A DNA stretch of 58,614 bases from Eubacterium sp. (GTDB lineage: Bacteria > Bacillota > Clostridia > Lachnospirales > Lachnospiraceae). Of this stretch, positions 9,139 through 17,829 are shown piece by piece; within the stretch, counting starts at the first letter, position 1; the number at the start of each line of letters is the position of its first letter. The translations under genes and the position numbers were made by a program. The stretch is from contig JAFVAQ010000001.1 in the NCBI GenBank assembly GCA_017480495.1, forward strand, positions 1-58,614. Reading direction: 5' to 3'. The notes below the pieces were generated by a model, which saw only the letters and a list, made by a program, of their open reading frames with translations, was not told the DNA's origin and did not search any database.

Positions 9139-9355
9139 TTTTGCACCTTTCTATTTCTTTTTAATCTATCTATCAGTCTTAGCATTTAAAATTAATCAGT
9201 CCATTTAGTATTGTAACATCAAAATGTGAATAAATCTTTAACAAATGTTTAAAGAGACAAAATATAGAATATAGTTCACGATTAATATATAATATAAAAT
9301 GATTTTGCTAGCATTAACATTTATCAATTTCAAAAGGATTATTTAGGAGATTACC

Positions 9356-10030
9356 ATGCCACCTATTACAAATGACTGGGCAGATGCCCTGAAGGAAGAA
9401 TATAAAAAGGACTATTACAGAAAGCTATTTGAATTTGTGGGACAGGAATATGCCACAAAGACTGTCTATCCGCCTGGAGATGACATTTTCAATGCCTTTC
9501 ATCTGACTCCACTTTCGAAGGTAAAGGTCGTTATCATCGGGCAGGATCCATATCACGAGCCTAATCAGGCGCATGGTCTATCCTTCTCCGTTAAGCCTGG
9601 CGTGGACATTCCGCCCTCACTCCAGAATATTTACAAGGAGCTTCAGGAGGACTGCGGTTGCTACATACCTAACAACGGTTATCTCACGAAGTGGGCCGAG
9701 CAAGGAGTACTTCTGTTAAATGCCGTACTCACGGTTCGCGCTCATCAGGCCGCTTCCCACCAGAACAAGGGCTGGGAAGAATTCACAGACGCCGCGATCA
9801 GAATAATAAATGCCGAGAATCGTCCAATAGTTTACATGCTTTGGGGCAGCTTTGCCCGCAGCAAGAAAACTATGCTGGATAATCCTCAGCATCTCATCTT
9901 AGAAGCACCGCACCCTTCACCCCTCTCTGCTTATAGAGGTTTCTTCGGATGCAAACATTTCAGTAAAGCAAATAGGTTCCTGACCGAGCACGGCCAGGAA
10001 CCTATTGATTGGCAAATTGAAAATATGTGA
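9356..10030 (+). CDS. ung: Uracil-DNA glycosylase (family 1)
   Basis: Removes uracil from DNA to start base excision repair. The 224-aa length is normal. The catalytic water-activating loop GQDPYH is at residues 62-67 (Asp64), and the HPSPLSA minor-groove loop has His186. GGAG lies 6 bases before the ATG. A TATAAT at 9288-9293 fits a -10, but I see no good -35. One of only two plus-strand genes in the window, divergent from moxR. Its TGA stop is embedded in the palindromic repeat 10027-10059, which also abuts the convergent putP. Confidence 0.97.
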   Translation: MPPITNDWADALKEEYKKDYYRKLFEFVGQEYATKTVYPPGDDIFNAFHLTPLSKVKVVIIGQDPYHEPNQAHGLSFSVKPGVDIPPSLQNIYKELQEDCGCYIPNNGYLTKWAEQGVLLLNAVLTVRAHQAASHQNKGWEEFTDAAIRIINAENRPIVYMLWGSFARSKKTMLDNPQHLILEAPHPSPLSAYRGFFGCKHFSKANRFLTEHGQEPIDWQIENM

Positions 10031-10059
10031 GTAAATAAGAACCGTCCCTATATACTCAT
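10027..10059. repeat. 33-bp palindromic repeat at the ung stop codon
   Basis: The element begins GTGAGTAAATAAGAACCGTC and ends CCTATATACTCAT, with TGAGTA/TACTCA ends in inverted orientation. Its TGA is the ung stop codon and its other end touches the last base of the putP stop. It is 32/33 identical to the inverted copy at 29739-29771. Confidence 0.75.
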
Positions 10060-11633
10060 TACTTTGCGTTGACTTTCTCGAATTCTTTTACTATCTCTTC
10101 GTCTGGAGCTGGTGTTACAAGGCTCACAACTACAATGAAGATGATAGCCACGAGGAAGGCAGGAGCGAGCTCGTACAGATCCCAAGCTCCACCCATTGGG
10201 CGAACTGCATATTTCCATACGAATACCATTATTGCACCTGAAAGCATTCCGGCGATTGTTCCGAACTTGTTTGTTCTCTTCCAGAAGAGAGACATGATCA
10301 TCGCAGGACCAAATACAGCACCGAAGCCTGCCCACGCGAAGGATACGATGTTGAATACTGAACTGGATGGGTCCCAAGCGATTATAACGCCGAGAACTGC
10401 AACTACTACAAGTGTTATTCTAGCAGTAAGCATAGCTGCTGTGTCACTAAGCTTGATCTTAAATACATCCTGAACGATATTTTCAGAAACAGCTGAAGAT
10501 GCAGCGATGAGCTGTGAATCAGCAGTTGACATTGTTGAAGCAAGAATACCTGCGATAATAAGTCCAGCTATAAGCGCATAGCCAAATCCATTTCTGGAAA
10601 TGTGATCTGCAAGCACTACGATGAGCTTCTCTGCTTCAGATGCTGTTGTGTAATCTGATGTATCCATAAGAAGCTTGAGTGAACCACTCTCTGTCATAGC
10701 ACGTCCTACAACTCCGAGGAATGTAGCAACTCCAAGAGAAATAACAACCCAAACAGAAGCAACTCTTCTTGAAAGCTTTAACTTATTTGGATCTTCTATA
10801 GCCATGAATCTAAGAAGGATGTGTGGCATACCGAAGTAACCAAGTCCCCAGCAGAACATTGTAATCTTATTGAAAAGTCCGTAAGGAGCACTCTCATTTA
10901 CATACTGAGTCACATCGCCTGCAGCTGCATTTACGTGTGTTGTGCTCATTCCGAGATAACCCTTAAGGGCATTTGCATTTTCTATAACAGCTCCCATTCC
11001 GCCGGCATTGTGTACACCGTAAACAAGAACTATAACGAGTGCAATACTCATTACGATAGACTGAATAAAGTCTGTATTTGATGCAGCGAGGAATCCACCT
11101 GTTGTTGTATATCCAACGATGATAATTGCTGAAACTATCATAGCGAGCTGATAATTAACTCCGAACAGCTGTGAGAACAGCTTACCACAAGCCGAGAAGC
11201 CTGAAGCTGTATAAGGCACGAAGAATACGATGATTGCAATCGCACCGATGAGAAGTGTTACATTGTACTTATCCTTGAATCGCTTCTTGAAATATTCAGG
11301 AAGTGTGATAGCACCCAGCTCCTCTGTATATTTTCTAAGTCTCTTAGCTGTAAAGAGCCAGTTGAGATAGGTTCCAACAGCAAGTCCGATGGCAGTCCAG
11401 CCTGCATCTGCGATTCCTGAGAAATACGCCAGTCCCGGAACACCCATCAAAAGATAAGAACTCATATCTGACGCCTCGGCACTCATGGCTGTTACGAAAG
11501 GTCCCAGCTTGCGACAGCCTAGATAGAAGTCTCCGACATCCTTTGTCTTTCTTGATGCAAGGAAACCAACTATCAGCATACCTGCCAGATAGACTACTAT
11601 TGAGACAATGATACCAATCTGTGAAATAGTCAT
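10059..11633 (-). CDS. putP: Sodium/proline symporter
   Basis: A 524-aa sodium:solute symporter with about 13 hydrophobic helices. The N-terminal FYLGCRKLGPFVTAMSAEASDMSSYLLMG region and later STADSQLIAASS segment are characteristic of the PutP branch of the SSF family, which co-imports proline with Na+. I chose the ATG at 11633 because GGAGG ends 8 bases before it; an in-frame GTG at 11648 would place this ribosome site inside the coding region. A hairpin (11661-11715) lies upstream. No proline catabolism genes are nearby, so the substrate rests on family resemblance. Confidence 0.9.
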   Translation of the reverse strand: MTISQIGIIVSIVVYLAGMLIVGFLASRKTKDVGDFYLGCRKLGPFVTAMSAEASDMSSYLLMGVPGLAYFSGIADAGWTAIGLAVGTYLNWLFTAKRLRKYTEELGAITLPEYFKKRFKDKYNVTLLIGAIAIIVFFVPYTASGFSACGKLFSQLFGVNYQLAMIVSAIIIVGYTTTGGFLAASNTDFIQSIVMSIALVIVLVYGVHNAGGMGAVIENANALKGYLGMSTTHVNAAAGDVTQYVNESAPYGLFNKITMFCWGLGYFGMPHILLRFMAIEDPNKLKLSRRVASVWVVISLGVATFLGVVGRAMTESGSLKLLMDTSDYTTASEAEKLIVVLADHISRNGFGYALIAGLIIAGILASTMSTADSQLIAASSAVSENIVQDVFKIKLSDTAAMLTARITLVVVAVLGVIIAWDPSSSVFNIVSFAWAGFGAVFGPAMIMSLFWKRTNKFGTIAGMLSGAIMVFVWKYAVRPMGGAWDLYELAPAFLVAIIFIVVVSLVTPAPDEEIVKEFEKVNAK

Positions 11634-11660
11634 TTGATCAACCTCCACTTAATACTTAAA

Positions 11661-11715
11661 ATATAAAATTCTGCCCAGTTTCAGCGCTTTACAGCACTGA
11701 ATCAAAGCAGAATTT
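11661..11715 (-). terminator. Probable terminator after the LPG-synthase-like gene
   Basis: AAATTCTGC (11666-11674) pairs with GCAGAATTT (11707-11715), enclosing a second partial hairpin (CAGT/ACTG). On the minus strand the stem runs into TTTTATATTTT. It would end the transcript of the gene stopping at 11768. It also lies about 28 bases upstream of the putP start, so a role as a putP leader element cannot be excluded. Confidence 0.55.
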
Positions 11716-11767
11716 AGTTTATCATAAGTTTAATTATATTACAAGATTGTAGTAATCCTGTCCCTTT

Positions 11768-12814
11768 TTAGTCATTAGTCTCTTGTGCAATTCCCTCATT
11801 TGTTTTAGAAGTATTTTTCATTTTACCAGTCGTCGCGAAAACTATCGAGCCGAGCAGGAATGGAACAACCATTGTATAGAAGCGGTAAAGTATCGCCACC
11901 GCCGCCGAGGTATTTCCGAATAGCGGAGTGAAGATAAGTGCTATTACGAACTCCAAGGTTCCGGCGCCCGCAGGGGCTGCCATAACTGTTCCTATCATAT
12001 TCACAGTTGCCATAAGCGCAATACATGTTAGCGGTGAAGCATCATTTGTCGCGCATACCACGATTGCCGCAATCGAATACCATAGGCTCATCTTAAACAT
12101 TTTAAGAAGGGTCACTCTTAGGCATAGTGTTTTGTGCCTCCAGAAATAAAGCCCCGCTTCATTAAATGTAGTAATCTGTTCTATCAGTTCTTCTAGCTTT
12201 TCCTTGTACTTTGCAAGGAACCTTTTTTCAAAGAATCTTACTATTTTAATAAGTAGTCCGGCAAATCTTGTTGATGCTGAGAGTGTCAGTAAAAGCGCAA
12301 CAATGGTAAAGGAAATAACAGAACCTAACACTCCGAACTTCGCATACTTTATAACCGTTGGCACGCCCGCAATGTAGAGATAAATAAAGCTGAGGATTCC
12401 TAGTATTGTTATTCCAAGCTTCTGATATGCGTATTGAACCAGTGTGATTCCGGAGGAACGACCTGGCTCGATGTCGTGTCTTGCTATATAGTAAACCTCA
12501 GCAATTCCGCTAAGTGAGCCCAGCGAGATAAGCTTATAGAAGGCGCAGTATAGACCGCATTTAAAGGCCTCAAACCAAGTCATCTGTCTCTTCTCATACA
12601 TAGTCATATCATGTATGATTCTACCTTCAACCACGAAATGCAGAAGAGTCGCCGCAAGGCATAGAAGTGAAACCCAGAACGGATGATGCTTCATCTCATT
12701 TATCGCGTCGTGGATTTCCTCCTGCTTCCAGAAGTACACAAGAACAAGGACCACCAGAATGATGACCCACTTGATAATATTTCCTATTATATTTTTTCTG
12801 TCTTTCTTTTCCAT
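11768..12814 (-). CDS. LPG synthase TM-region / UPF0104-type flippase-like membrane protein
   Basis: About 348 aa with roughly eight hydrophobic helices and the family's PAGAGTLEFVIALIF and GSLSGIAEVYYIARHD segments. It corresponds to the transmembrane half of lysylphosphatidylglycerol synthase (MprF) and to AglD/YbhN proteins; no aminoacyl-transferase domain follows, so MprF activity is not implied. Such proteins are proposed to move or handle lipid-linked substrates. The ATG at 12814 gives a typical basic start, but its ribosome site is poor; an in-frame GTG at 12841 is the alternative. It follows glgB by about 106 bases. Confidence 0.75.
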   Translation of the reverse strand: MEKKDRKNIIGNIIKWVIILVVLVLVYFWKQEEIHDAINEMKHHPFWVSLLCLAATLLHFVVEGRIIHDMTMYEKRQMTWFEAFKCGLYCAFYKLISLGSLSGIAEVYYIARHDIEPGRSSGITLVQYAYQKLGITILGILSFIYLYIAGVPTVIKYAKFGVLGSVISFTIVALLLTLSASTRFAGLLIKIVRFFEKRFLAKYKEKLEELIEQITTFNEAGLYFWRHKTLCLRVTLLKMFKMSLWYSIAAIVVCATNDASPLTCIALMATVNMIGTVMAAPAGAGTLEFVIALIFTPLFGNTSAAVAILYRFYTMVVPFLLGSIVFATTGKMKNTSKTNEGIAQETND

Positions 12815-12903
12815 AGTCAATTCACATCGAAAGCGCCCCACCCATCAGCGATAACACTAACAGACGAGGCGCCACATCAATAGTTCACAAAAGTTGTCAC
12901 AGT

Positions 12904-12918
12904 AACCGTCCCCACTGG
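12904..12918 (-). repeat. GGGACGGTT repeat, copy 3 (after glgB)
   Basis: On the minus strand CCAGTGGGGACGGTT starts 2 bases past the glgB TAG stop. Its 15 bases are identical to the copy after moxR at 8181-8195. Confidence 0.6.
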
Positions 12919-12920
12919 TC

Positions 12921-15152
12921 CTATTTATAGTCGTACTTGAGAACTGTTACTGAAAGTGGTGGAATGTCGAGCACGATAGAGTTCTTCATTCTGTCCGCTG
13001 GCTCGGCTTCTGCCTTGATAGCCTTCTTAGGTCCAACATTTCTTCCAAGTCCACCATACTTCTTATCATCGGAAGAAAGGATTTCTTTATAAGTTGTGAG
13101 GCAAGGAACTCCGATTCGGTAGTCCTTTCTCTCAACAGGTACGAAGTTGCAGATGAACATGATCTGATCCTTAGCTGTCTTACCTCGTCTTACAAATGCA
13201 ACTATTCCGCTATCTGCATCATCGACCTTGGTCCACTCAAATCCCATAACTTCATTATCATTATAGTACAGAGCATCATAACCTGTATATAGATGATTCA
13301 GATCCTTAACAAAGTCCTGAACTCCCTTATGAAGTGGATTATCCAGCAGATACCAGTCAAGCGATCTAGCCTCGCTCCACTCTCTCAGCTGAGCAAATTC
13401 CTGTCCCATGAAGAGAAGCTTCTTACCAGGGTGACCCATCATGAAACCGTACGCTGTACGAAGATTTGCATATTTATCGAATTCAAGTCCTGGCATCTTG
13501 TTGATCATAGAGCATTTCAGATGAACTACCTCGTCATGAGATATAACAAGTATGTAGTTCTCAGCATATGCATATGAAAGTGAAAATGTCAGTCTATTGT
13601 GATTGAACTTACGGAAATATGGATCCAGCTTCATATACTCAAGGAAGTCGTTCATCCAACCCATGTTCCACTTAAAGAGGAAGCCAAGTCCATTCATATC
13701 TGAAGGAGCTGTAACTCCCGGCCATGCAGTAGACTCCTCTGCTATAAGGTAAGCACCTGGATTTCTCTCCTCCATAACCTTATTAATATTCTGAAGAAGA
13801 GCTATAGCCTCAAGGTTCTCCTTGCCACCATCCTTGTTAGCTACCCACTCACCGTCTCTCTTTCCATAGTCGAGATACAGCATAGAGGCAACAGCATCAA
13901 CTCGAAGTCCATCTATATGATACTTCTCAACCCAGAAGAGAGCATTTGAAGTAAGGAAGTTAGCAACTTCATTTCTACCATAATCGAAGATATATGTACC
14001 CCAGTCAGGATGCTCGCCCTTACGTGGATCAGCATTTTCATAAAGCGGCATACCATCGAAACGTCCTAGTCCATGAGCATCTCTAGGGAAATGCGCTGGC
14101 ACCCAATCAAGGATAACTCCAATTCCAAGACTATGCATGTAATCTACGAAGTAAGCAAAGTCTTCAGGAGTTCCATATCTTGAAGTTGGTGCATAGTAGT
14201 TAGTTACCTGATAGCCCCATGATCCATCAAAAGGATACTCCGCGATACCCATCAGCTCGATATGTGTATATCCCATATCTACGAGATAAGCACCTATCTC
14301 CTTTGCATACTCTCTATAATTAAAGAATCCAAAATCTGAATCTTCAATCTTCTTCTTCCAAGAACCTATGTGGCACTCGTAGATAGACATAGGCTTCTTC
14401 ATGCGAGCAACTCTATCCTGCTTCTTGCGCTCCTCCATCCACTTATCATCTGTCCACTTAAGGTTCGAGATATCAACTACTATATTCGCATTATCTGGAC
14501 GAACCTGATCCTGATTTCCATATGGATCCGCCTTATATAGGATATCCCCATATCTAGTAAGTATCTGATATTTATAAACAGCTCCAGGAAGAACATCTGG
14601 AATGAAGAGCTCGTATACTCCTGATACGCTATGAATCTGCATAGGATTCAGAGCACCATCCCACATATTGAAGTCACCAACAACGGATACTCGACGAGCA
14701 TCTGGCGCCCATACAGCGAAGTATGTACCCTTTACTCCATCTATAGTCATTGGATGCGCACCCATCTTGTTATACACATCGTAGTTCTTGCCTTCAGCAA
14801 AAAGATACGCATCAAAATCAGTAAACTGACCTTCAAATGCATATGGATCCGCAGACTCAACAGTAGTTCCATCATAGTACTCTGTTACAAATCTATAAGC
14901 TGTTCCTTTGAATTTTTTCTTTGGGAAATATGCTCCGTAGAAGCCTTCTTCGCTTATCTTCTCCATTGGCACTAGAGTTTTGCCCTTTGGAGTTTTAATA
15001 GATACGCTCTGGCTATGAGGCTTATAGCAGGTAATAACCTGACCATCGCCATAATCATGATTACCTAAGAGATGCTTAGGTGCATTTATCTTACCATCGA
15101 TAAGTTCATCATAGAGGATCCAGTTGATCCAGTTCTGCAATTTATCCTTCAT
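12921..15152 (-). CDS. glgB: 1,4-alpha-glucan branching enzyme
   Basis: A GH13 enzyme that makes alpha-1,6 branches in glycogen. The 743-aa length is normal for GlgB. An N-terminal domain (about residues 1-110) precedes CBM48 (about 120-215) and the (beta/alpha)8 barrel. Catalytic positions are visible: nucleophile Asp419 in DGLRVDAV, acid/base Glu at 472/473 in AEESTAWPG, and the VISHDEVVH transition-state Asp. A C-terminal all-beta domain completes it. GGAGG lies upstream of the ATG. It is preceded by its own promoter (15215-15243). No other glycogen genes are in the window, so it appears as a separate unit followed by a membrane protein gene. Confidence 0.96.
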   Translation of the reverse strand: MKDKLQNWINWILYDELIDGKINAPKHLLGNHDYGDGQVITCYKPHSQSVSIKTPKGKTLVPMEKISEEGFYGAYFPKKKFKGTAYRFVTEYYDGTTVESADPYAFEGQFTDFDAYLFAEGKNYDVYNKMGAHPMTIDGVKGTYFAVWAPDARRVSVVGDFNMWDGALNPMQIHSVSGVYELFIPDVLPGAVYKYQILTRYGDILYKADPYGNQDQVRPDNANIVVDISNLKWTDDKWMEERKKQDRVARMKKPMSIYECHIGSWKKKIEDSDFGFFNYREYAKEIGAYLVDMGYTHIELMGIAEYPFDGSWGYQVTNYYAPTSRYGTPEDFAYFVDYMHSLGIGVILDWVPAHFPRDAHGLGRFDGMPLYENADPRKGEHPDWGTYIFDYGRNEVANFLTSNALFWVEKYHIDGLRVDAVASMLYLDYGKRDGEWVANKDGGKENLEAIALLQNINKVMEERNPGAYLIAEESTAWPGVTAPSDMNGLGFLFKWNMGWMNDFLEYMKLDPYFRKFNHNRLTFSLSYAYAENYILVISHDEVVHLKCSMINKMPGLEFDKYANLRTAYGFMMGHPGKKLLFMGQEFAQLREWSEARSLDWYLLDNPLHKGVQDFVKDLNHLYTGYDALYYNDNEVMGFEWTKVDDADSGIVAFVRRGKTAKDQIMFICNFVPVERKDYRIGVPCLTTYKEILSSDDKKYGGLGRNVGPKKAIKAEAEPADRMKNSIVLDIPPLSVTVLKYDYK

Positions 15153-15214
15153 GTAATACCCTCCAAATAGTCCGACAAAATGCCGGTATTTTGTACCCCT
15201 TTAAGCTAATCTTT

Positions 15215-15243
15215 ATTGTATCAAAAATAGTCTCTTATCTCAA
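15215..15243 (-). promoter_or_regulatory. glgB promoter
   Basis: TTGAGA (15243-15238), a 17-base spacer and TACAAT (15220-15215) match the sigma-A consensus at 10 of 12 positions. Transcription would start near 15208, about 55 bases before the glgB ATG. A small ACAAAAT/ATTTTGT hairpin lies in that leader. Confidence 0.75.
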
Positions 15244-15302
15244 GGAATAAATGGCACAGCCGAGAGCCACACAAATGGAACAACCAAAAGCCGTCACATA
15301 TG

Positions 15303-15333
15303 AAAAAGGAATCTGTGCATTACACAGATTCCT
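15303..15333 (-). terminator. rpsT terminator
   Basis: A perfect 11-bp stem (AGGAATCTGTG with CACAGATTCCT, 5-base loop, 15307-15333) is followed on the minus strand by a run of T. It lies 37 bases past the rpsT stop. Confidence 0.92.
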
Positions 15334-15369
15334 CTAAATTCATTTTAGTTCTAACAAACTAGTTATATA

Positions 15370-15636
15370 TTATTCAGCCATCTTGTTAACAGCAACTGTG
15401 AGACGAGAAATCTTACGAGCAGCTGTATTCTTGTGGTAGATACCCTTGTTTGCAGCCTTGCTGATCTTTGAAGTTGCAAGTGTAAGTGCTTCCTTAGCTG
15501 CAGCCTGATCTCCAGCTTCAATAGCAGCCTCAACCTTCTTTACTACAGTCTTAACTTCACTCTTAACTGACTTGTTTCTCATTTCTCTTCTCTTGCTTAC
15601 AAGAATTCTCTTCTTAGCAGACTTAATATTTGCCAT
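15370..15636 (-). CDS. rpsT: 30S ribosomal protein S20
   Basis: A primary-binding small-subunit ribosomal protein that contacts the 5' domain of 16S rRNA. 88 aa, the normal length, very rich in Lys and Ala, beginning MANIKSAKKRI and predicted to be a helical bundle. GGAGG lies about 9 bases before the ATG. It has a strong promoter (15814-15842) with a leader of about 170 bases and a clean terminator, so it is monocistronic here. In many Firmicutes it sits beside holA; here about 2.7 kb of accessory genes separates them. Confidence 0.98.
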   Translation of the reverse strand: MANIKSAKKRILVSKRREMRNKSVKSEVKTVVKKVEAAIEAGDQAAAKEALTLATSKISKAANKGIYHKNTAARKISRLTVAVNKMAE

Positions 15637-15842
15637 GTCTTTATTTACCTCCGGATTTTCATCTTACCAATAGTCACGCCGTATATCTTGCTCAGTCTCT
15701 GAGTCAGCCGTTCTCTGAAACTACGCAAGCCATTTTCACTTAGCCAAGACACGGGTCAATGCAGCGGTAACTGCACCGGGCATATGAAAATGTTATATTT
15801 CACAGCAAAAGTCATAATACCAAAGCTAGCCTTCTGCGTCAA
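15637..15842 (-). promoter_or_regulatory. rpsT promoter and long structured leader
   Basis: TTGACG (15842-15837), 17 bases, TATTAT (15819-15814) form a near-consensus promoter. The transcript would start near 15807, leaving a leader of roughly 170 bases before the S20 start codon. The leader has small hairpins such as TGCAG-TTACCG-CTGCA (about 15774-15759) and CTCAG-AGA-CTGAG. No terminator-like T-tract is present, so any control would more likely act on translation. S20 represses its own translation in E. coli; whether this leader does the same is inference. Confidence 0.6.
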
Positions 15843-15869
15843 GTAGAATTTTATTAGAGTATATTAGTT

Positions 15870-16040
15870 TTACTTTTCCTTTTTCATATCGTCTAATGCA
15901 TATTCTATGCATTGTATAACAACCTTATTGAAAGAAGTGTTATTATCGGTCGCGAGTTTCTGCACCTTTTCTATAAGTTCTTTAGGTAAGCGCAATGATT
16001 TATTCTCGTATTCACTAGCTTCTTTCTTTATTTCAAACAT
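15870..16040 (-). CDS. Small ribbon-helix-helix-like protein
   Basis: A 56-aa protein from the ATG at 16040, which follows a GAGGGGTGG purine-rich site; an in-frame ATG at 16061 would add seven residues. Its NKSLRLPKELIEKVQKLA segment followed by a second helix (NTSFNKVVIQCIEYALDDM) has the strand-helix-helix layout of CopG/Arc-type DNA-binding proteins, often antitoxins or plasmid-type repressors. No toxin gene is next to it: the neighbour upstream is divergent and Ser-rich, and downstream is the rpsT leader. Function inferred from fold only. Confidence 0.6.
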   Translation of the reverse strand: MFEIKKEASEYENKSLRLPKELIEKVQKLATDNNTSFNKVVIQCIEYALDDMKKEK

Positions 16041-16208
16041 TATTCCACCCCTCTGCATCATATAGTGGTTACATTGTAAAGTATCTGGGGATGTGATAAT
16101 ATATTATATAATCATTATAATTATAGTATAAATATAATATAATTTTAAAATCATTTTATTCGGTGACAAATAGTAATGTAACTGAGTAAAATTCCTCACC
16201 CCCTCTGA

Positions 16209-16244
16209 CATCTGCACAGCAGATGCCTCCTCCCCCTCAAGGGG
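16209..16244. repeat. Double-hairpin intergenic repeat, copy 2
   Basis: CATCTGC-ACA-GCAGATG (16209-16225) is followed by CCCCT-CA-AGGGG (16233-16244) and then AAGGATAC. The layout matches the element at 2472-2502. It lies in the 240-base gap between the RHH gene and the divergent Ser-rich gene. The rest of that gap is AT-rich and should hold both promoters. Confidence 0.55.
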
Positions 16245-16302
16245 AAGGATACATTTTGTAGCTTAATTAACACTTTCAATAAAACAAAAGGATGCGTTTT
16301 TT

Positions 16303-17139
16303 ATGTCAAGGATAAAGGAATTTATAGCAAATCATACGAAAGGAATTGTGATTACACTCGCTGCGATCATATGTGTAGCTCTAGCGGTGATAGGCGGAAC
16401 GGTTTATCTGCACAACAAAAACAAGGTTGATAACTCAACCGTTGCCACCACTTCCACTTCCAGTTCAGCTCAGAAAGCTGATGAGAAAAAGGATGAGGAA
16501 GCAACTTCCGAGGATAAGAAAGAGGCTAAGGTTGAGGATAAGAATAAGGACAAGAAGGAAACAAAAAAAGACTCTTCCGATTCTGAAAAGTCTAGTTCAA
16601 AGGTTAATGATAAGTCTGAGGCAAAGGCTGATACAAGTTCTGGATCTAAGAGTGAGGCTAGTAATTCAAGTTCTAGCTCATCATCTAGCTCAAGTTCAAG
16701 CTCAAACTCTAGTTCGGGCTCGGGTAAGTCTGGTGGTTCAAGCTCTAGTTCAAGCAAGGAGCAAAAAACAACTGAGGCTCAGAAGCCTTCTAGTGGTGGC
16801 TCGGAGACAGCTTGTGTGCATAATTGGGTATGGGCTACAAAAACTGTTCACCATGATGCTGTAACAAAACAGGAACCTTACTATGGTGAGGAGTGGGATG
16901 AGCCGATATATAGAGATGCTGTTCAATGCTTGGAATGTGGTGGTATATATAACTCTGTTCAAGATTATTATAATTCTGATACCTGTGGAAGCAGAAACAC
17001 AACTTCAACTCAAGTCATTGACCACTACGAACACCACGACCCAGACATTCTCGGATATGATACAGTTGTGGTTAAAGAAGCCTATGACGAAGAGGTAAAT
17101 GATTACCAGTATTGTTCTAAGTGCGGTGCTAGAAAATAA
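16303..17139 (+). CDS. Membrane-anchored Ser/Lys-rich protein with C-terminal Cys/His domain
   Basis: 278 aa, unrecognised. A short basic N-terminus precedes one hydrophobic helix (about residues 14-32). Residues 45-165 are low complexity: first Lys/Glu/Asp-rich, then almost pure Ser with Gly, a flexible linker likely to cross the wall. The last ~110 residues are folded-looking, with a CVHNW motif, a CLECGG knuckle, a CGS and a terminal CSKCGARK, plus several His, suggesting a zinc-binding module. AAGGA lies upstream of the ATG. It is a plus-strand gene in an otherwise minus-strand region, amid accessory genes. The poly-Ser stretch is encoded largely by AGC/AGT/TCT/TCA runs. Confidence 0.7.
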   Translation: MSRIKEFIANHTKGIVITLAAIICVALAVIGGTVYLHNKNKVDNSTVATTSTSSSAQKADEKKDEEATSEDKKEAKVEDKNKDKKETKKDSSDSEKSSSKVNDKSEAKADTSSGSKSEASNSSSSSSSSSSSSSNSSSGSGKSGGSSSSSSKEQKTTEAQKPSSGGSETACVHNWVWATKTVHHDAVTKQEPYYGEEWDEPIYRDAVQCLECGGIYNSVQDYYNSDTCGSRNTTSTQVIDHYEHHDPDILGYDTVVVKEAYDEEVNDYQYCSKCGARK

Positions 17140-17263
17140 ATATTTTTAGACAATAATAAGCAATCATTCATATTCGCAGATTTCAAATGTATTCATAGTT
17201 CTTTTTATATCATTTCTAAACATAATTCTTCATTCATTTGGGATCAAGTGGTTTGGAAGTTAT

Positions 17264-17818
17264 TTACCAATTTCCTTGCTTTAATAAAAATTCATAGCTT
17301 CTTGGATACTTCTCTTTCATATCTCTTGTTACGCTAGATTTACTTAGTTCATCTATACTATGAATATCAAGCGAGCCAAGTAAATCCAAGAAATCCAACT
17401 GGTCTGTAACTCTAGGAACTAACCCACCAAAATGAACTGCTCTTATCTTTAGCTTAAGCATAGATTCTTCTGTAGCAATAAATAATTTGATATTTGAATA
17501 GCTTTTATCTCTGATCCATTCAAGTTCATCAAAGATTCCCATTACTTCCTCTAAACTATATGCATCGTTATTCAACCAATCATCTTCAATTCCTTCTTCT
17601 TCAGAAACTTCAACAACAAGTCTCTTAATATCATCTGAATAGTCTTCAGTAACGGTATCCACATCTACAGTATATCCACCAGAACGTAGTCCATTATAAA
17701 GCATTGCATATCCACCAATCGCTCTAACTTCTATATATTTTCCTATTGCAACCAGCTTATCATTAAGATTTTTCAATGCTTCATTATATTCAGTTAATCC
17801 TGCATTTAATATTTTCAT
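17264..17818 (-). CDS. DUF6036-like nucleotidyltransferase
   Basis: 184 aa. The N-terminal third has IGGYAMLYNGLRSGGYTVD followed by VD, giving the GG (residues 35-36) and Asp52-x-Asp54 signature of minimal nucleotidyltransferases of the AbiEii/DUF6036 kind, many of which are toxins that modify tRNA or protein. The remainder (LKLKIRAVHFGG, then a helical C-terminus) fits the family. It starts 11 bases after a 107-aa gene of unknown family, the spacing of a toxin-antitoxin pair. It lies in the accessory stretch between rpsT and holA. NTase fold fairly sure; toxicity is inference. Confidence 0.65.
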   Translation of the reverse strand: MKILNAGLTEYNEALKNLNDKLVAIGKYIEVRAIGGYAMLYNGLRSGGYTVDVDTVTEDYSDDIKRLVVEVSEEEGIEDDWLNNDAYSLEEVMGIFDELEWIRDKSYSNIKLFIATEESMLKLKIRAVHFGGLVPRVTDQLDFLDLLGSLDIHSIDELSKSSVTRDMKEKYPRSYEFLLKQGNW

Positions 17819-17829
17819 GTGTGCTCACC

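Noticed and set aside
11634-11648. GTG start for putP
   Set aside because: The GGAGG ribosome site would then lie inside the coding sequence; it serves the ATG at 11633.
16427-16864. Alternative frames over the Ser-rich gene (Leu/Arg-rich plus frame, Glu/Leu-rich minus frame)
   Set aside because: They come from the repetitive Ser codons of the real gene and lack start signals.
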